Origin: Nevskiales bacterium
GTDB taxonomy: Bacteria; Pseudomonadota; Gammaproteobacteria; Steroidobacterales; GCA-2729495
NCBI GenBank assembly: GCA_011526045.1
Contig: WYBE01000045.1
Coordinates: forward strand, 1 to 64,000
Length of the DNA stretch: 64,000 bases
Direction of reading: 5' to 3'
How positions within the stretch are numbered: position 1 is the first letter of the stretch; every line of letters begins with the position of its first letter. This document shows, piece after piece, positions 40,017 to 48,083 of the stretch. The translations under genes and the position numbers were made by a program. The notes beneath the pieces were generated by a model. The model did no database searches, was not told the DNA's origin, and saw only the letters and a list, made by a program, of their open reading frames with translations.

Positions 40017-40566
40017 CGTCGGCGCCATCCGCCCCGCCCGGAACATCCGGCGGACTGCCCGATACGACCACCCGCGCCGGGCGCAGCAACCGGCCGTTCA
40101 GCTGGTAGCCTTTCTGGACGACCGTAATCACGGTGCCGGGCGCCCTGTCCGGCGCCGTATGAATACTCAACGCTTCGTGCAACTGGGGGTCGAAGGGCTG
40201 GCCCGCCGGGTCGATGTCCCCGACCCCGAATTTGTCGAGGACGCTCCTGAGCAGCCGCAGTGTGGCCGTCTTGCCCTCCAGCAGCGACTCGGCCGACGCC
40301 GTGGCCCCCGCTTCCAGGCCCATCTCGAGGCTGTCCAGCACCGCGAGCAGTTCGCCCGCCAGCCGCTCGACCCCGAACTTGCGCGCCTGTTCGACGTCGC
40401 GGGTGGCGCGCTTGCGGAAGTTGTCGAGCTCGGCGACCGCGCGCAGGTACTTGTTCCAGTTCTCCTGCGCGTTCGCCTGCGCTTCGGCAAGTGCGTCCTG
40501 CGCCGTTGCCTCCAATTGCACCGCCGCACCGGATTCCGTCGGCTGCACCGCTGGCTCGTCCGTCAT
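40012..40566 (-). CDS. grpE: Nucleotide exchange factor GrpE
   Basis: A 184-residue DnaK co-chaperone. A long N-terminal helix (about 20-90) with LRAVAELDNFRKRATRDVEQA leads into the beta-wing domain (QPFDPQLHEALS, VITVVQKGYQLNGRLLRPARV). ATG at 40566 has a perfect GGAGG ribosome site; the longer open frame to 40614 covers the intergenic region and its promoter. Confidence 0.98.
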   Translation of the reverse strand: MTDEPAVQPTESGAAVQLEATAQDALAEAQANAQENWNKYLRAVAELDNFRKRATRDVEQARKFGVERLAGELLAVLDSLEMGLEAGATASAESLLEGKTATLRLLRSVLDKFGVGDIDPAGQPFDPQLHEALSIHTAPDRAPGTVITVVQKGYQLNGRLLRPARVVVSGSPPDVPGGADGADA

Positions 40567-40623
40567 GAGTAACCTCCAGGCAGCGGCCGCCGGCAAGCAG
40601 CCGCTGATAGCCAAAGCGTGAAC

Positions 40624-40651
40624 ATATGGGGGCTACTGGCCGGAATTCAAG
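40624..40651 (-). promoter_or_regulatory. Sigma-32 heat-shock promoter upstream of grpE
   Basis: On the minus strand CTTGAAT (40645-40651) is followed after exactly 13 bases by CCCCATAT (40624-40631), which fits the sigma-32 -10 consensus fully and misses one base in the -35. The -35 lies in the last codons of hrcA and the -10 just past its stop. grpE starts about 58 bases downstream. Confidence 0.8.
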
Positions 40652-41688
40652 GCAGCGCCGACCAGCCGGGCGGTGATGTCCACGATCGGGATGACGCGCT
40701 CATAGGCCATCCGCGTGGGCCCGATGACACCGAGCACCCCGACGATCTCATCATCGATCCGGTAGGGCGCCGTCACCACGCTGCAATCGTCGAGGATGCG
40801 ATAGCCGGACTCTTCGCCGATGAATATCTGCACGCCATCGGCGGCAATGCTGCGGTCGAGCAGATGCAGGATCTCGCGCTGCGCGCTGAATGCCTCGAAC
40901 AGATTACGCAGCTTGTCGAGGTCGGACAGTTCTTCGAATTGCATCAGGCAGGTTTCGCCGCTGACGACGAATTCCGCGCGCTCCGCGTTCACGTCGAGCG
41001 CCTGCTCGGCCACGGCGATCGCATCGATCATGAGCTTGTTCATCGACTCGCGGGTGGCCTGCAGCTCGCCGAGAATCCGGATCCGCACGTCGCGAATGTC
41101 CTGGCCGATGAAGTTCTCGTTGAGATAGTTCGCCGCGCGACGCAGTTCGCTCTCCGAATAAGCCCGGTCAACGAACAGGACGCGGTTCTGGACCTCGCGG
41201 TCGTTCACCACCAGGATGGCCAGGATCCGCTGGTTTGACAGCGGCAGGAACTCGACCTGCCGCAGCGTCGCGTGTTTCTGCTTCGGCAGGGTCACCACAC
41301 CCGCCATCCGGGTGAGGCTGGACAGCGCCACCGATGCCGCCTCGGCGAGCATCTTGGAGTCCCCGCCCGCCTCGTCGACCAGCTGGTTGTTCAGGCGGGT
41401 CACGTCGGCTGCCGCCAGCGGCTGCAGCTTGACCAGCGTATCGACAAAGAATCGATACCCCTTGGCCGTCGGCACCCGCCCGGCCGAGGTGTGAGGCGCG
41501 GCGACGAACCCGTACTCCTCCAGGTCCGCCATGACATTGCGAATGGTCGCCGGGCTGAGATTAAGTCCGCTTAGTTTCGCGAGCGTGCGCGAGCCCACGG
41601 GCTGACCGTCCCGGATGTACTGCGCGACCAGCGCGCGCAGGATCTGGCCGGAGCGGTCCGAAGGCGGGTTGCCGGTATGCTCGGTCAT
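40633..41688 (-). CDS. hrcA: Heat-inducible transcription repressor HrcA
   Basis: A 351-residue repressor that in other bacteria binds the CIRCE operator. The N-terminal winged helix contains QPVGSRTLAKLSGLNLSPATIRNVMADLE; the C-terminal GAF-like domain ends the protein. ATG at 41688 is chosen over TTG at 41709. It heads grpE-dnaK-dnaJ. No CIRCE sequence is visible before hrcA, grpE or dnaK, so its targets are probably elsewhere (for example groESL). Confidence 0.96.
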   Translation of the reverse strand: MTEHTGNPPSDRSGQILRALVAQYIRDGQPVGSRTLAKLSGLNLSPATIRNVMADLEEYGFVAAPHTSAGRVPTAKGYRFFVDTLVKLQPLAAADVTRLNNQLVDEAGGDSKMLAEAASVALSSLTRMAGVVTLPKQKHATLRQVEFLPLSNQRILAILVVNDREVQNRVLFVDRAYSESELRRAANYLNENFIGQDIRDVRIRILGELQATRESMNKLMIDAIAVAEQALDVNAERAEFVVSGETCLMQFEELSDLDKLRNLFEAFSAQREILHLLDRSIAADGVQIFIGEESGYRILDDCSVVTAPYRIDDEIVGVLGVIGPTRMAYERVIPIVDITARLVGAALNSGQ

Positions 41689-41739
41689 GCGGGACGACTC
41701 GAAGCTCAAAAAGCGCAGCGATTCAATAACCTGTCGTGC

Positions 41740-41769
41740 AAGCTATCAATGCCCTTCGAGAGGTGTCAA
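41740..41769 (-). promoter_or_regulatory. Probable sigma-70 promoter of hrcA
   Basis: A perfect TTGACA (41764-41769, minus strand) is followed after 17-18 bases by ATAGCT/TAGCTT (41740-41746), about 52 bases upstream of the hrcA ATG. The -10 is weak. The preceding base makes the -35 CTTGACA, but no CCCCAT-type -10 lies at the spacing sigma-32 would need. Confidence 0.5.
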
Positions 41770-41898
41770 GTTCGCAGCGATCACGGCCGCTTTGGCGCTT
41801 GCCCCTCGATTCCCGGGGCCTGTAATGTGGACGCCGCGCACCTCGCTTGGTTCCAAACCTAACGCACCTCAGACGGCAGCCATCGCCGGGAGCACCGC

Positions 41899-42804
41899 TT
41901 GAAACCAGCAAAATTCCCGGCCGTCGCCCTGATGGGAAACCCCGACGATCCACGTGTCGTCGAGTCGCTGCGAACCCTGGCAGCGCACCTGGCCGCGCAG
42001 CGCGTTTCCGTGCTCGTGGCGGATTCGCTTGGCCCCGCAGCGGTACCGGACGCCGCCGCGCGACTGCCGGGGGCGGAGCTGCCACGCCAGGCGCAACTCA
42101 TGGTGGCAGTCGGTGGCGACGGCAGCATGCTGTATGCGGCACGCCGGGCTGCTGGCACCGGCGTCCCGTTGCTCGGCGTCAACCTCGGGCGCCTCGGGTT
42201 CCTGGCTGACGTTGGGCCGGCCGACATGCTGGCGCGGCTCGACGAGGTGATGCAGGGGCAGTACGAGTCCGACCAGCGCATGCTCCTGCGTGCAGAAGTC
42301 GTCGAAGCAGATCGCGTGGTCGGCGAAGGTCTGGCGCTGAATGACATCGTAGTCAGCCGCCACGACCCGGGTCGCATGCTGGAAATCCGCACCTACGTGG
42401 ACGGCGCCTATCTCAACACGCACGGGGGCGACGGATTCATCGTCGCCACCGCCACGGGCTCGACCGCCTATTCCCTGAGCTGCGGCGGGCCGATCATCGC
42501 GCCTGCGCTGGATGCGATCGTGCTGGCCCCGATCAGTCCGCACACGCTGAGCGAGCGGCCGATCATCGTCCCGGCGACGGTGGTCACCGAAATCACGCTC
42601 GCCGAGCCGCACTCGGTTCGCGCCGACGTGAGCTGCGACGGCGAAATCACCGCGAGCCTCGTGCCGGGCCGCCGCCTGCGGGTCCGCGCGGCGGAGGAAC
42701 GCGTCGAGTTGATCCACCCGCGCGGTTACGATTACTTCCAGATCCTGCGCACCAAGCTGCACTGGGGCCGTGATCATCACTCGACCGGCGGTACTCCCGC
42801 CTGA
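41899..42804 (+). CDS. nadK: NAD kinase
   Basis: A 301-residue enzyme that phosphorylates NAD to NADP. Motifs VAVGGDGSML, GVNLGRLGFLADV, LNDIVVSRHDPGRM and ATATGSTAYSLSCGGPI are diagnostic. The start is TTG at 41899, with GGGAG at 41888-41892 and no better ATG nearby. It is divergent from hrcA and six bases ahead of recN. Confidence 0.96.
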   Translation: MKPAKFPAVALMGNPDDPRVVESLRTLAAHLAAQRVSVLVADSLGPAAVPDAAARLPGAELPRQAQLMVAVGGDGSMLYAARRAAGTGVPLLGVNLGRLGFLADVGPADMLARLDEVMQGQYESDQRMLLRAEVVEADRVVGEGLALNDIVVSRHDPGRMLEIRTYVDGAYLNTHGGDGFIVATATGSTAYSLSCGGPIIAPALDAIVLAPISPHTLSERPIIVPATVVTEITLAEPHSVRADVSCDGEITASLVPGRRLRVRAAEERVELIHPRGYDYFQILRTKLHWGRDHHSTGGTPA

Positions 42805-42810
42805 GGCCGC

Positions 42811-44499
42811 GTGCTGACCCGCCTGCACATTCGCGACCTCGCGGTACTGCACGAAATCGAGCTGGAACTCAGCTCCGGGTTCAGCGTCCTCACGGGCGAA
42901 ACCGGGGCGGGCAAATCGATGCTGGTCGACGCCCTTGCGCTCGCACTCGGTGAGCGTGCCGACAGCAGCGTCGTGCGCCCCGGCGCATCGCGGGCGGAGG
43001 TCATGGCGGTTTTCGACCTGCAGTCGCGCCCGGCCATCGCCGCCTGGCTTGAGGAGCGCGATCTCGACGCCGGAGGCGAATGCCAGCTGCGCCGCGTGGT
43101 GACGCCGGAGGGCCGCTCGCGCGGTTACATCAACGGTCGCCAGGTGACTCTCGACTCACTCCGGGATCTCGGCGAGCAGCTAGTGGACATCTGCGGCCAG
43201 CACGCGCACCAGTCATTGCTCCGGCCGGCGGTGCAGCGACAAACGCTCGACGCCTTCGGCGGGCACCACGACCTCGTGGCGGCGGTTGGGGCCGGTTACG
43301 CCGAATGGTCAGCGCTCCTGGCCGAGCGCGAGCGCCTGCTGCAGGCCGGCGCCCAGCGGGCGAGCCGCGAGGAACTCCTGCGCTTCCAGATCGGCGAACT
43401 CGATGCCCTGAATCCTGCCGAGGGCGAGTTCGAAACGTTGCAACAGGAACGCCTGTTGCATGGCAACCTCGGCCGGATCACCACTGGCCTCGCCGCCGTT
43501 CTCGACGCTACTTACGACTCGGACGAGTCATCCGCTCACGACCGGATCGGCGCGGCGCGGCGGGAGCTGGCAGCCCTGGTGCCGCTCGACCCGCAGCTCG
43601 CTTCCGCCGCGGCTGCGCTCGAGATCGCGCAGATCAATATCACCGAAGCGGCCGACGCGATCCGACGACGCCTGTCGGCGCTCGAGCACGACCCGGCCCG
43701 CCAGGAGTTCGTCGAGTCGCGGCTGGCATCCGTCGAGTCCCTGTCACGGCGGCATCGTGTCGAGCCAGAGCGGCTCTGGACGTTGCTGCCAGGGCTTCGC
43801 GCCGAACTGGCAACCCTCGCCGAAAGCGACAGCCGGCTACGCGACAGTGACAGCGAATGCACACGGCTCCATGAACGCCTGCAGCGCGCGGCCACTGAAC
43901 TGAGCACGGCCCGGGCGCGTGCGGCCACCGCGCTGGAGCAGGTCGTAACCGGCGCGCTGCGCGAACTCGGGATGCCCGATGCGCAGTTCGTGATCCGCAT
44001 GGCACCGACACCCCACGGGCACATCGGGGCCGACGGACTGGAGCAAGTCGAGTTCCTGGTGTCGGCGAATGCAGGACTGCCGCCGGGGCCGTTGGCGAAG
44101 GTCGCGTCGGGCGGTGAGTTGTCCCGGCTCGGACTGGCCATCGAGGTGGCCTGCATGGCGGATCGGGGCACGCCGACGCTGGTGTTCGACGAGGTGGACG
44201 CCGGCATCGGGGGCGGCGTGGCGGAAATCGTCGGCCAGAAACTGCGCCGCCTCAGCCGGCAGCGTCAGGTCCTGTGCGTCACGCACCTCGCCCAGGTAGC
44301 CAGCCAGGCCGCATGCCATTACAGCGTGACCAAGGCCTCCACGGGGGAAGCAGCGTCGGCCGCGGTACGCGTACTCACCGCTGCCGAACGCGTGGAGGAA
44401 GTAGCGCGCATGCTCGGCGGCGTACGCATCACGGAGCGCACGCGGGCGCACGCCCGGGAAATGCTCCAGCACTCCCGGCAGGCCCGCCGCGCCGGCTGA
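42811..44499 (+). CDS. recN: DNA repair protein RecN
   Basis: A 562-residue SMC-like ATPase for double-strand break repair. Walker A GETGAGKSML is at about residues 30-37, QLVDICGQHAHQSLL follows the head, then a central coiled coil and the ABC signature KVASGGELSRLGLAIEV with LVFDEVDAGIGG as Walker B. GTG start at 42811. No LexA box is obvious in the short upstream gap, so expression is likely from the nadK transcript. Confidence 0.97.
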   Translation: MLTRLHIRDLAVLHEIELELSSGFSVLTGETGAGKSMLVDALALALGERADSSVVRPGASRAEVMAVFDLQSRPAIAAWLEERDLDAGGECQLRRVVTPEGRSRGYINGRQVTLDSLRDLGEQLVDICGQHAHQSLLRPAVQRQTLDAFGGHHDLVAAVGAGYAEWSALLAERERLLQAGAQRASREELLRFQIGELDALNPAEGEFETLQQERLLHGNLGRITTGLAAVLDATYDSDESSAHDRIGAARRELAALVPLDPQLASAAAALEIAQINITEAADAIRRRLSALEHDPARQEFVESRLASVESLSRRHRVEPERLWTLLPGLRAELATLAESDSRLRDSDSECTRLHERLQRAATELSTARARAATALEQVVTGALRELGMPDAQFVIRMAPTPHGHIGADGLEQVEFLVSANAGLPPGPLAKVASGGELSRLGLAIEVACMADRGTPTLVFDEVDAGIGGGVAEIVGQKLRRLSRQRQVLCVTHLAQVASQAACHYSVTKASTGEAASAAVRVLTAAERVEEVARMLGGVRITERTRAHAREMLQHSRQARRAG

Positions 44500-44577
44500 G
44501 CGCCGGAGCGCACGCGGTGAACGGCAGCGATCGATCGTTTAACATGCCGACCCGCTGCAGCCCGCAACAGGGAAACC

Positions 44578-44919
44578 GTGAGTCCGATGCGTAGCCGCCA
44601 CACAACGCGCCGGCTGTTTGTCGGCGGCCTGGCCGCCCTGACGAGCGCCTGCGTCTACCGGGTCGATGTCCAGCAGGGCAACCTGCTCGACGACGAAGAC
44701 GTCGATGCCGTACAACCCGGCATGACCCGCAGCCAGGTTCGTTTTCTGCTCGGCACGCCCATGGTGGAAGATTCGTTCCACCACAATCGCTGGGACTACG
44801 TTTATTTCCTGCGCCGCGGCCGCAGCCGCCGCCAGGAGAAGCGCTGGCTCGTCGTCATGTTCGAGGACGACAAGGTCAAAGAGATCCGCAGGGATCTGCC
44901 TTTCACCGAGCCGGGCTGA
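44578..44919 (+). CDS. bamE: Outer membrane protein assembly factor BamE
   Basis: A 113-residue lipoprotein of the BAM complex. Signal with lipobox LTSAC, then VYRVDVQQGNLL and the core VDAVQPGMTRSQVRFLLGTP with WDYVYFLRRG. GTG at 44578 with AGGGAAA in front. It is convergent with ratA, a common arrangement. Confidence 0.95.
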   Translation: MSPMRSRHTTRRLFVGGLAALTSACVYRVDVQQGNLLDDEDVDAVQPGMTRSQVRFLLGTPMVEDSFHHNRWDYVYFLRRGRSRRQEKRWLVVMFEDDKVKEIRRDLPFTEPG

Positions 44920-44943
44920 CACCCGGCCAACCCGTGCCGTTTC

Positions 44944-45372
44944 TCAGCGCAGGTCCTGCGCGCGGCGCACGAACGCGTCGACGAGTTCGTTGCACAGCGC
45001 CTCGAACGGCGGCCCGAGCAACAGGTCGGCAACCCGGTTGGCGAAGGCAAAGCGGATGTTCAGTGCCACCTTGGAGCCGTCCGTGCCGAGGGGCGTGAAC
45101 TCCCAGGTGCCCTGGAGATCCTGAAAAGGACCGTCATCGAGCGCCATCGTGATGCAGCGCGGCCGCTCCAGGCGGTTTCGCGTGCGAAACTCCGTCTGCA
45201 GGGGGCCACGCGCGAGCGCGATGCTGGCCACCACTGCCTCGCCGTCGCGCGACTCGATCCGGCCGCCGGAGCAGCCGGGAAGGAATTGCGGGTAAGACTC
45301 GACGTCGGCGACGAGATCGAACATCGCTTCGGCGCTGAACGGCACGATGGCGCTGCGGTGAACCTGACGCAT
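44944..45372 (-). CDS. ratA: RatA-type ribosome-association toxin / coenzyme Q-binding START-domain protein
   Basis: A 142-residue START/polyketide-cyclase fold protein: VHRSAIVPFSAEAMFDLVADVESYPQFLPGC, then the C-terminal helix GPPFEALCNELVDAFVRRA. In Escherichia coli RatA blocks 70S assembly; related proteins (COQ10) bind ubiquinone. The start at 45372 is the family start; the frame is open further to 45921 but that part shadows smpB. It is divergent from smpB. Confidence 0.92.
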   Translation of the reverse strand: MRQVHRSAIVPFSAEAMFDLVADVESYPQFLPGCSGGRIESRDGEAVVASIALARGPLQTEFRTRNRLERPRCITMALDDGPFQDLQGTWEFTPLGTDGSKVALNIRFAFANRVADLLLGPPFEALCNELVDAFVRRAQDLR

Positions 45373-45474
45373 CAGTTGTGAACGCCCCGACGCGGCCGAT
45401 GCACGCGCTTTTCCCCTGCCGGGAAAGATGACAGGATTGTGCGCCAGATTGCACCACCGGGACAACCGATCGTC

Positions 45475-45954
45475 ATGGCTGGCAAAGCCGCTGCGAAGGA
45501 CAATGCGAACCGGACGATCGCCGAGAATCGCAAGGCGCGTCACGACTACTTCATCGAGGACCAGCTCGAGGCCGGTCTCGTCCTGGAAGGATGGGAGGTC
45601 AAGAGCCTGCGCGACGGGCGCGCGAACCTCAAGGAAGGCTACGCGGTCATTCGCGGCGGCGAAGCCTGGCTGGTGGGCGCGAACATTGCGCCGATGACTT
45701 CGGCTTCGACGCATGCGCATCCCGATCCCGTCCGCAGTCGCAAAATCCTGCTCAACCGGCGGGAACTCAACCGCCTGATCGGCGCCGTCGAACGGGATGG
45801 TTACACGCTGGTGCCGTTGTCGCTGTACTGGAAGAAGGGCCGCGCCAAGCTGGCGCTCGGCCTCGCGAAGGGCAAGAAGCAGCACGACAAGCGCGCCAGC
45901 GAGAAAGATCGCGACTGGCAACGCCAGCGGCAGCGCCTTTTACGACATCAATAG
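45475..45954 (+). CDS. smpB: SsrA-binding protein SmpB
   Basis: A 159-residue partner of tmRNA in ribosome rescue. [40 protein letters not shown] and the basic tail ([20 protein letters not shown]) that mimics the codon-anticodon helix are all present. ATG at 45475 is chosen over a weaker upstream frame. The tmRNA gene itself begins 153 bases downstream. Confidence 0.97.
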   Translation: MAGKAAAKDNANRTIAENRKARHDYFIEDQLEAGLVLEGWEVKSLRDGRANLKEGYAVIRGGEAWLVGANIAPMTSASTHAHPDPVRSRKILLNRRELNRLIGAVERDGYTLVPLSLYWKKGRAKLALGLAKGKKQHDKRASEKDRDWQRQRQRLLRHQ

Positions 45955-46107
45955 CTGCTATAACAAGACGTTAAGTAACAAATATGCAGATACTTGTCCG
46001 CCGCAGGGCGGCCTCGGAGGTCCTGAAATGTGTCGCCGATCTGTGTTTCCCGCGCGGGTCCATCTAAACTTTCGCCTGCCGCTCGTGTCGTAGCGGTGAC
46101 AGCAGAC

Positions 46108-46472
46108 GGGGGCGACCTGGTCTCGACGTGGGTCGCGAAACCCTGGGTGCATGCCGAGGCGCAGATGACCTCGTTAATCCAGTCTGCAAACCGATAGTTG
46201 CGAACGACGACAACTACGCTCTGGCTGCTTAATAACCAGTCTTGAGCCCTCGGGCTGAAGCCGTGCTTGTGCGGCATCAGATGCCGGGGTCATCAATCAC
46301 AAGCTCGCGGGATGGTTCGTCCGGGACTTGACCGCCAAAGCCTGCACCGGACTGGCTGTCGGTCTTCCCCGTTCGCCGGGTAGCCGGCAGCGAGAACCAA
46401 AGGCGGAATAAGCATGTAGAGCTCATGGCGTAGGGCTTGCGGACGCGGGTTCGATTCCCGCCGCCTCCACCA
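46108..46472 (+). ncRNA. ssrA: Transfer-messenger RNA (tmRNA)
   Basis: A 365-nt gene. The 5' end GGGGGCG pairs with CGCCTCC before the encoded ACCA; the T-arm is CGCGGGTTCGATTCCCG, and the 5' region keeps GAAACCC-GGTGCATGCCGAGG as in other gammaproteobacteria. The tag reading frame at 46200-46229 encodes ANDDNYALAA, followed by TAA TAA. Pseudoknot-like GC stems follow. It is directly after smpB. Confidence 0.97.
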
Positions 46473-46478
46473 ATAATG

Positions 46479-46509
46479 AAACCCCAACCGTTCTCGGTTG
46501 GGGTTTTTT
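46479..46509 (+). terminator. Intrinsic terminator of tmRNA
   Basis: AACCCCAACCG and CGGTTGGGGTT form an eleven-base stem with a TTCT loop and a run of six T, starting seven bases past the tmRNA CCA end. It is a textbook intrinsic terminator. Confidence 0.93.
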
Positions 46510-46699
46510 CTTGCCCGTTCCCCGCGTGTTTGCTGGGTCTGCGGGCATCGCCCTTCGGATGCGGGCGGGGCCCATCCGTGCCGCCAGCCCCTCCGGCGTC
46601 TCCCTCTTCTCCATTTCTCTCTCGCGCCTGTGGAGCACTCCAAGGGCGACTTCCTTGCGTGACAAGGACTTGGAGACAGGCGATTGTGGTTGGAGACTG

Positions 46700-46990
46700 C
46701 TACAGCAGCGAGGACTGCGACGCCGCCGAGGCGGGCCCCGCATCGAAGGTTTCCACCGGCGCGAGCCGCAGCAAACTGGTGGCCTCGTCCGCCGTGCCGT
46801 GCAGCCACTGCTCCACGTCGCCCGTCTCAATGGGGATCACCGAGCGCTTGTCTTGCGCGTTGGGCGGCAGATCGGGTTCGGGCTTGTGCATCCGACGCAT
46901 CAGCGCATCCGACGCATCAGCGGATGCTCGTCGGCGTTGAGGGTGAGCATCGTGTAGCTCTCGACCAGCTCGCCGGTCGCCTTGCTGGAC
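46700..46990 (-). pseudogene. SRAP (YedK/HMCES-like) C-terminal remnant, frameshifted
   Basis: On the minus strand the frame ATGELVESYTMLTLNADEHP is joined to RMHKPEPDLPPNAQDKRSVI only after removing one copy of a 17-bp tandem duplication (46888-46904 and 46905-46921); as it stands the first frame hits TGA within the repeat. The joined text, ending in ALLRLAPVE-like LLRLAPVETFDAGP, matches the C-terminal third of SOS-response-associated peptidases that shield abasic sites. The catalytic N-terminal part is missing, so this is a remnant. It lies in the accessory patch after tmRNA. Confidence 0.75.
46888..46921. repeat. 17-bp tandem duplication in the SRAP remnant
   Basis: Two perfect adjacent copies of GCATCCGACGCATCAGC. 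As 17 is not a multiple of three it shifts the frame of the minus-strand reading. Identity of the copies suggests a recent slippage event. Confidence 0.9.
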
Positions 46991-47059
46991 GGGGTAGTGC
47001 ATCTTCTTCTCCAAGACAGATGACCCCATGACAACGCTGTTCGCCATTGAAGCCAAGCC

Positions 47060-47566
47060 TTACGGCGTGTTGGCAGCGGCGAACTGCTGCAGGCGTTGCC
47101 CCTCGGCGCGGGCCTCAGCCAACAACTGGTTCCAGTCGCCCGGAGGATGGCCGCTTTCGAGCATCTTGCGGAACACGCGGTAGGCGTCGTCGCTGCTCTC
47201 GTAGGCGCGCTTGGTCTTCTCGTCGTTGACCCAGGCGAACACGATCACTTTGCTGGGCGCGTGGTAACGGAAGAACAGCCGGTACTGCTGGAAGAATTTG
47301 GCCCGGAACCAGTGCTTGTGATCTTCGCCGAGGGTGTTGCCCTGCCGGTATTCGGGGCGTACCGGATCTTGCGGAATGACGTCGAACGCGAGCTTCGTGA
47401 TCGCCGCCAGTCGCTTGCTGGCGTTCTTCTTCACATACCCGACCGGGTCTTTCTGCTTGAGGGCCTCGACCTGCTGGGCCAGTACTTCAAGCTGCGCCAG
47501 GAACAGCGGATGGGCGAAAACCGCCCAGCCGTGAATGACCAAGGGAGCGGGCTTGCCCGTGCTCAT
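47060..47566 (-). CDS. yhaV: Type II toxin YhaV
   Basis: A 168-residue RelE-superfamily ribonuclease toxin. It begins near PLVIHGWAVFAHPLFLAQLE and contains LAFDVIPQDPVRPEYRQGNTLG, KHWFRAKFFQQYRLFFRYH and VFAWVNDEKTKRAYESS, the recognised YhaV segments. It follows the antitoxin by three bases and looks intact at normal length. Free YhaV cleaves ribosome-associated RNA; with PrlF it forms an inactive, autorepressing complex. Confidence 0.93.
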   Translation of the reverse strand: MSTGKPAPLVIHGWAVFAHPLFLAQLEVLAQQVEALKQKDPVGYVKKNASKRLAAITKLAFDVIPQDPVRPEYRQGNTLGEDHKHWFRAKFFQQYRLFFRYHAPSKVIVFAWVNDEKTKRAYESSDDAYRVFRKMLESGHPPGDWNQLLAEARAEGQRLQQFAAANTP

Positions 47567-47569
47567 TCA

Positions 47570-47893
47570 TCAGTCTGCCGACAGGGCGGCGTCGAGATCG
47601 ACTTCAATACCGCCAGTCAGTGCTTGAAGACGCTGCACGAAGGCGGCATCGACCGCCTGCAGGCGCTCCGGATGGTTGGCGATGTCGCGGGCCAAGAACC
47701 CCAGGAACTGTCCGAGCACCGGATCGTCGCCTTCGGAGACTTCGGCGCGGGTCAGCACCACCTCGCCGCTGGGGCGGATGGTGTAGTGGATCTTGTCGCG
47801 CTTGCCCAGCCGAAGAGCGCGGCGCACGGTCTCCGGCACCGTGGTCTGATAGCGGTCGGTCAATGTGGATTCGACTTCGAGGGTGGCGGGCAT
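47570..47893 (-). CDS. prlF: Type II antitoxin PrlF (SohA), AbrB-type
   Basis: A 107-residue protein with an N-terminal swapped-hairpin AbrB/MazE-type DNA-binding domain (LTDRYQTTVPETVRRALRLG, IHYTIRPSGEVVLTRA) and a C-terminal part that would bind the toxin (DPVLGQFLGFLARDIANHPE). It is first in the operon, with a strong promoter and a palindrome just upstream, as expected for autoregulation. Confidence 0.93.
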   Translation of the reverse strand: MPATLEVESTLTDRYQTTVPETVRRALRLGKRDKIHYTIRPSGEVVLTRAEVSEGDDPVLGQFLGFLARDIANHPERLQAVDAAFVQRLQALTGGIEVDLDAALSAD

Positions 47894-47925
47894 GACGCTC
47901 TCCGGTCAAAGAGGGAAATGCGCGC

Positions 47926-47954
47926 ATAATAATGCAATCGCCTTGTCTTGTCAA
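47926..47954 (-). promoter_or_regulatory. Promoter of prlF-yhaV
   Basis: On the minus strand TTGACA (47949-47954) and TATTAT (47926-47931) are separated by exactly 17 bases, one mismatch from sigma-70 consensus overall, about 32 bases upstream of the prlF ATG. The AT-rich stretch stands out from the GC-rich surroundings. Confidence 0.85.
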
Positions 47955-47966
47955 TGCAAATGCATT
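47953..47966. promoter_or_regulatory. Palindrome at the prlF promoter, operator candidate
   Basis: AATGCA-AA-TGCATT is a perfect six-base inverted repeat adjoining and slightly overlapping the -35 box. A further TGCATT-type half site lies inside the spacer near the -10. A PrlF-YhaV complex is the likely ligand; this is inference from position. Confidence 0.55.
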
Positions 47967-47992
47967 ACCTAGACGGTTGCTATCGTGTCGGG

Positions 47993-48020
47993 GGGCTCGG
48001 ATAGTCTCCGGGCCCTTTTT
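47993..48020 (+). terminator. Orphan intrinsic terminator, plus strand
   Basis: GGGCTCGG and CCGGGCCC form an eight-base stem (one G:T) with a seven-base loop, followed by five T. It acts on plus-strand transcripts, yet no plus-strand gene lies between the tmRNA terminator and this point. It may be left from a gene removed when the accessory patch formed. Confidence 0.5.
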
Positions 48021-48083
48021 CTTGCCTGAAATCCCCGCGCCACGCGGAGTTCTGGCCATCTGCGCTGCGGGTGGTCTGCCGGC

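Noticed and set aside
46293-46830. Open frames across and just after the tmRNA gene
   Set aside because: They overlap the tmRNA gene or its terminator and have no ribosome site or motif.
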